Source: Syntrophomonadaceae bacterium (GTDB lineage: Bacteria; Bacillota; Syntrophomonadia; Syntrophomonadales; Syntrophomonadaceae). Taken from it: a stretch of 5,161 nt of DNA. A program made the position numbers and the translations under genes. The notes under the pieces were generated by a model, which saw nothing but the letters and a program-made list of their open reading frames with translations, did not search any database and was not told where the DNA came from. Shown here in pieces: positions 5,123 through 5,161 of this stretch. How positions within the stretch are numbered: position 1 is the first letter of the stretch; each line of letters begins with the position of its first letter. The DNA is taken from NCBI GenBank assembly GCA_012840625.1, contig DUSB01000188.1, forward strand, positions 1-5,161. Reading direction: 5' to 3'.

Positions 5123-5161
5123 GAACATGCAATGAAAGGGAGTAGTAGACTGTAGGGTAAC
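5111..5161 (+). promoter_or_regulatory. Possible 5' end of a T-box leader (truncated by window edge)
   Basis: The last bases read AATGAAAGGGAGTAGTAG (5131-5148). A purine-rich GA/GGGA segment followed by AGTAGTA is typical of the 5' base of Stem I in T-box riboswitches, which sense uncharged tRNA and control aminoacyl-tRNA synthetase genes. The specifier loop, AG bulge and antiterminator T-box sequence would all lie outside the window, so the amino acid cannot be read. Gene order (methyltransferase then pheS-pheT in many Bacillota) makes a phenylalanyl-tRNA synthetase leader the leading guess. Confidence 0.42.

Overview
The window is chromosomal housekeeping DNA from a Gram-positive, low-to-moderate GC bacterium of the Bacillota, most likely a spore-forming or clostridial-type lineage. 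The signs are strong AGGAGG-type ribosome binding sites, DUF445, DUF1540 and YqzL-type proteins, an infC-rpmI-rplT operon behind a transcription-attenuation leader, and a likely T-box leader at the right edge. A Syntrophomonas-like origin is possible, but that is an impression of gene content and not a demonstrated match.

Layout. Positions 1-306 hold the C-terminal end of a DUF445 membrane protein. It is followed after 27 bases by a complete thrS (334-2241, threonyl-tRNA synthetase). A strong hairpin (2264-2287) separates thrS from two converging 51-residue cysteine-rich genes of the DUF1540 type on the minus strand (2299-2454 and 2472-2627). The ORF track provided did not list either of these. 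Their promoter diverges from the infC promoter. From about 2784 an untranslated leader of about 160 bases carries mutually exclusive antiterminator and terminator pairings. It precedes infC (start at a non-canonical ATT, 2943), rpmI and rplT, and the operon ends at a clear intrinsic terminator (4081-4112). After it come a TrmH/SpoU-family rRNA 2'-O-methyltransferase (best start 4197), a 30-residue YqzL-like protein (5030-5122), and what looks like the promoter and first bases of a T-box leader running out of the window. Gene-order knowledge from other Bacillota suggests pheS-pheT comes next.

How the genes work together. Nearly everything serves translation: charging of tRNA-Thr, initiation (IF3), large-subunit assembly (L35, L20) and 23S rRNA methylation. 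Two autogenous controls can be read from the sequence: the ATT start of infC (IF3 discriminates against such starts) and the L20-type attenuator in the leader. The DUF1540 pair is the one accessory element. Its two members keep identical cysteine spacing while sharing only about 40% of residues. I see no mobile element, CRISPR array, phage gene or defence system, and no sign of a wholly new biological system.
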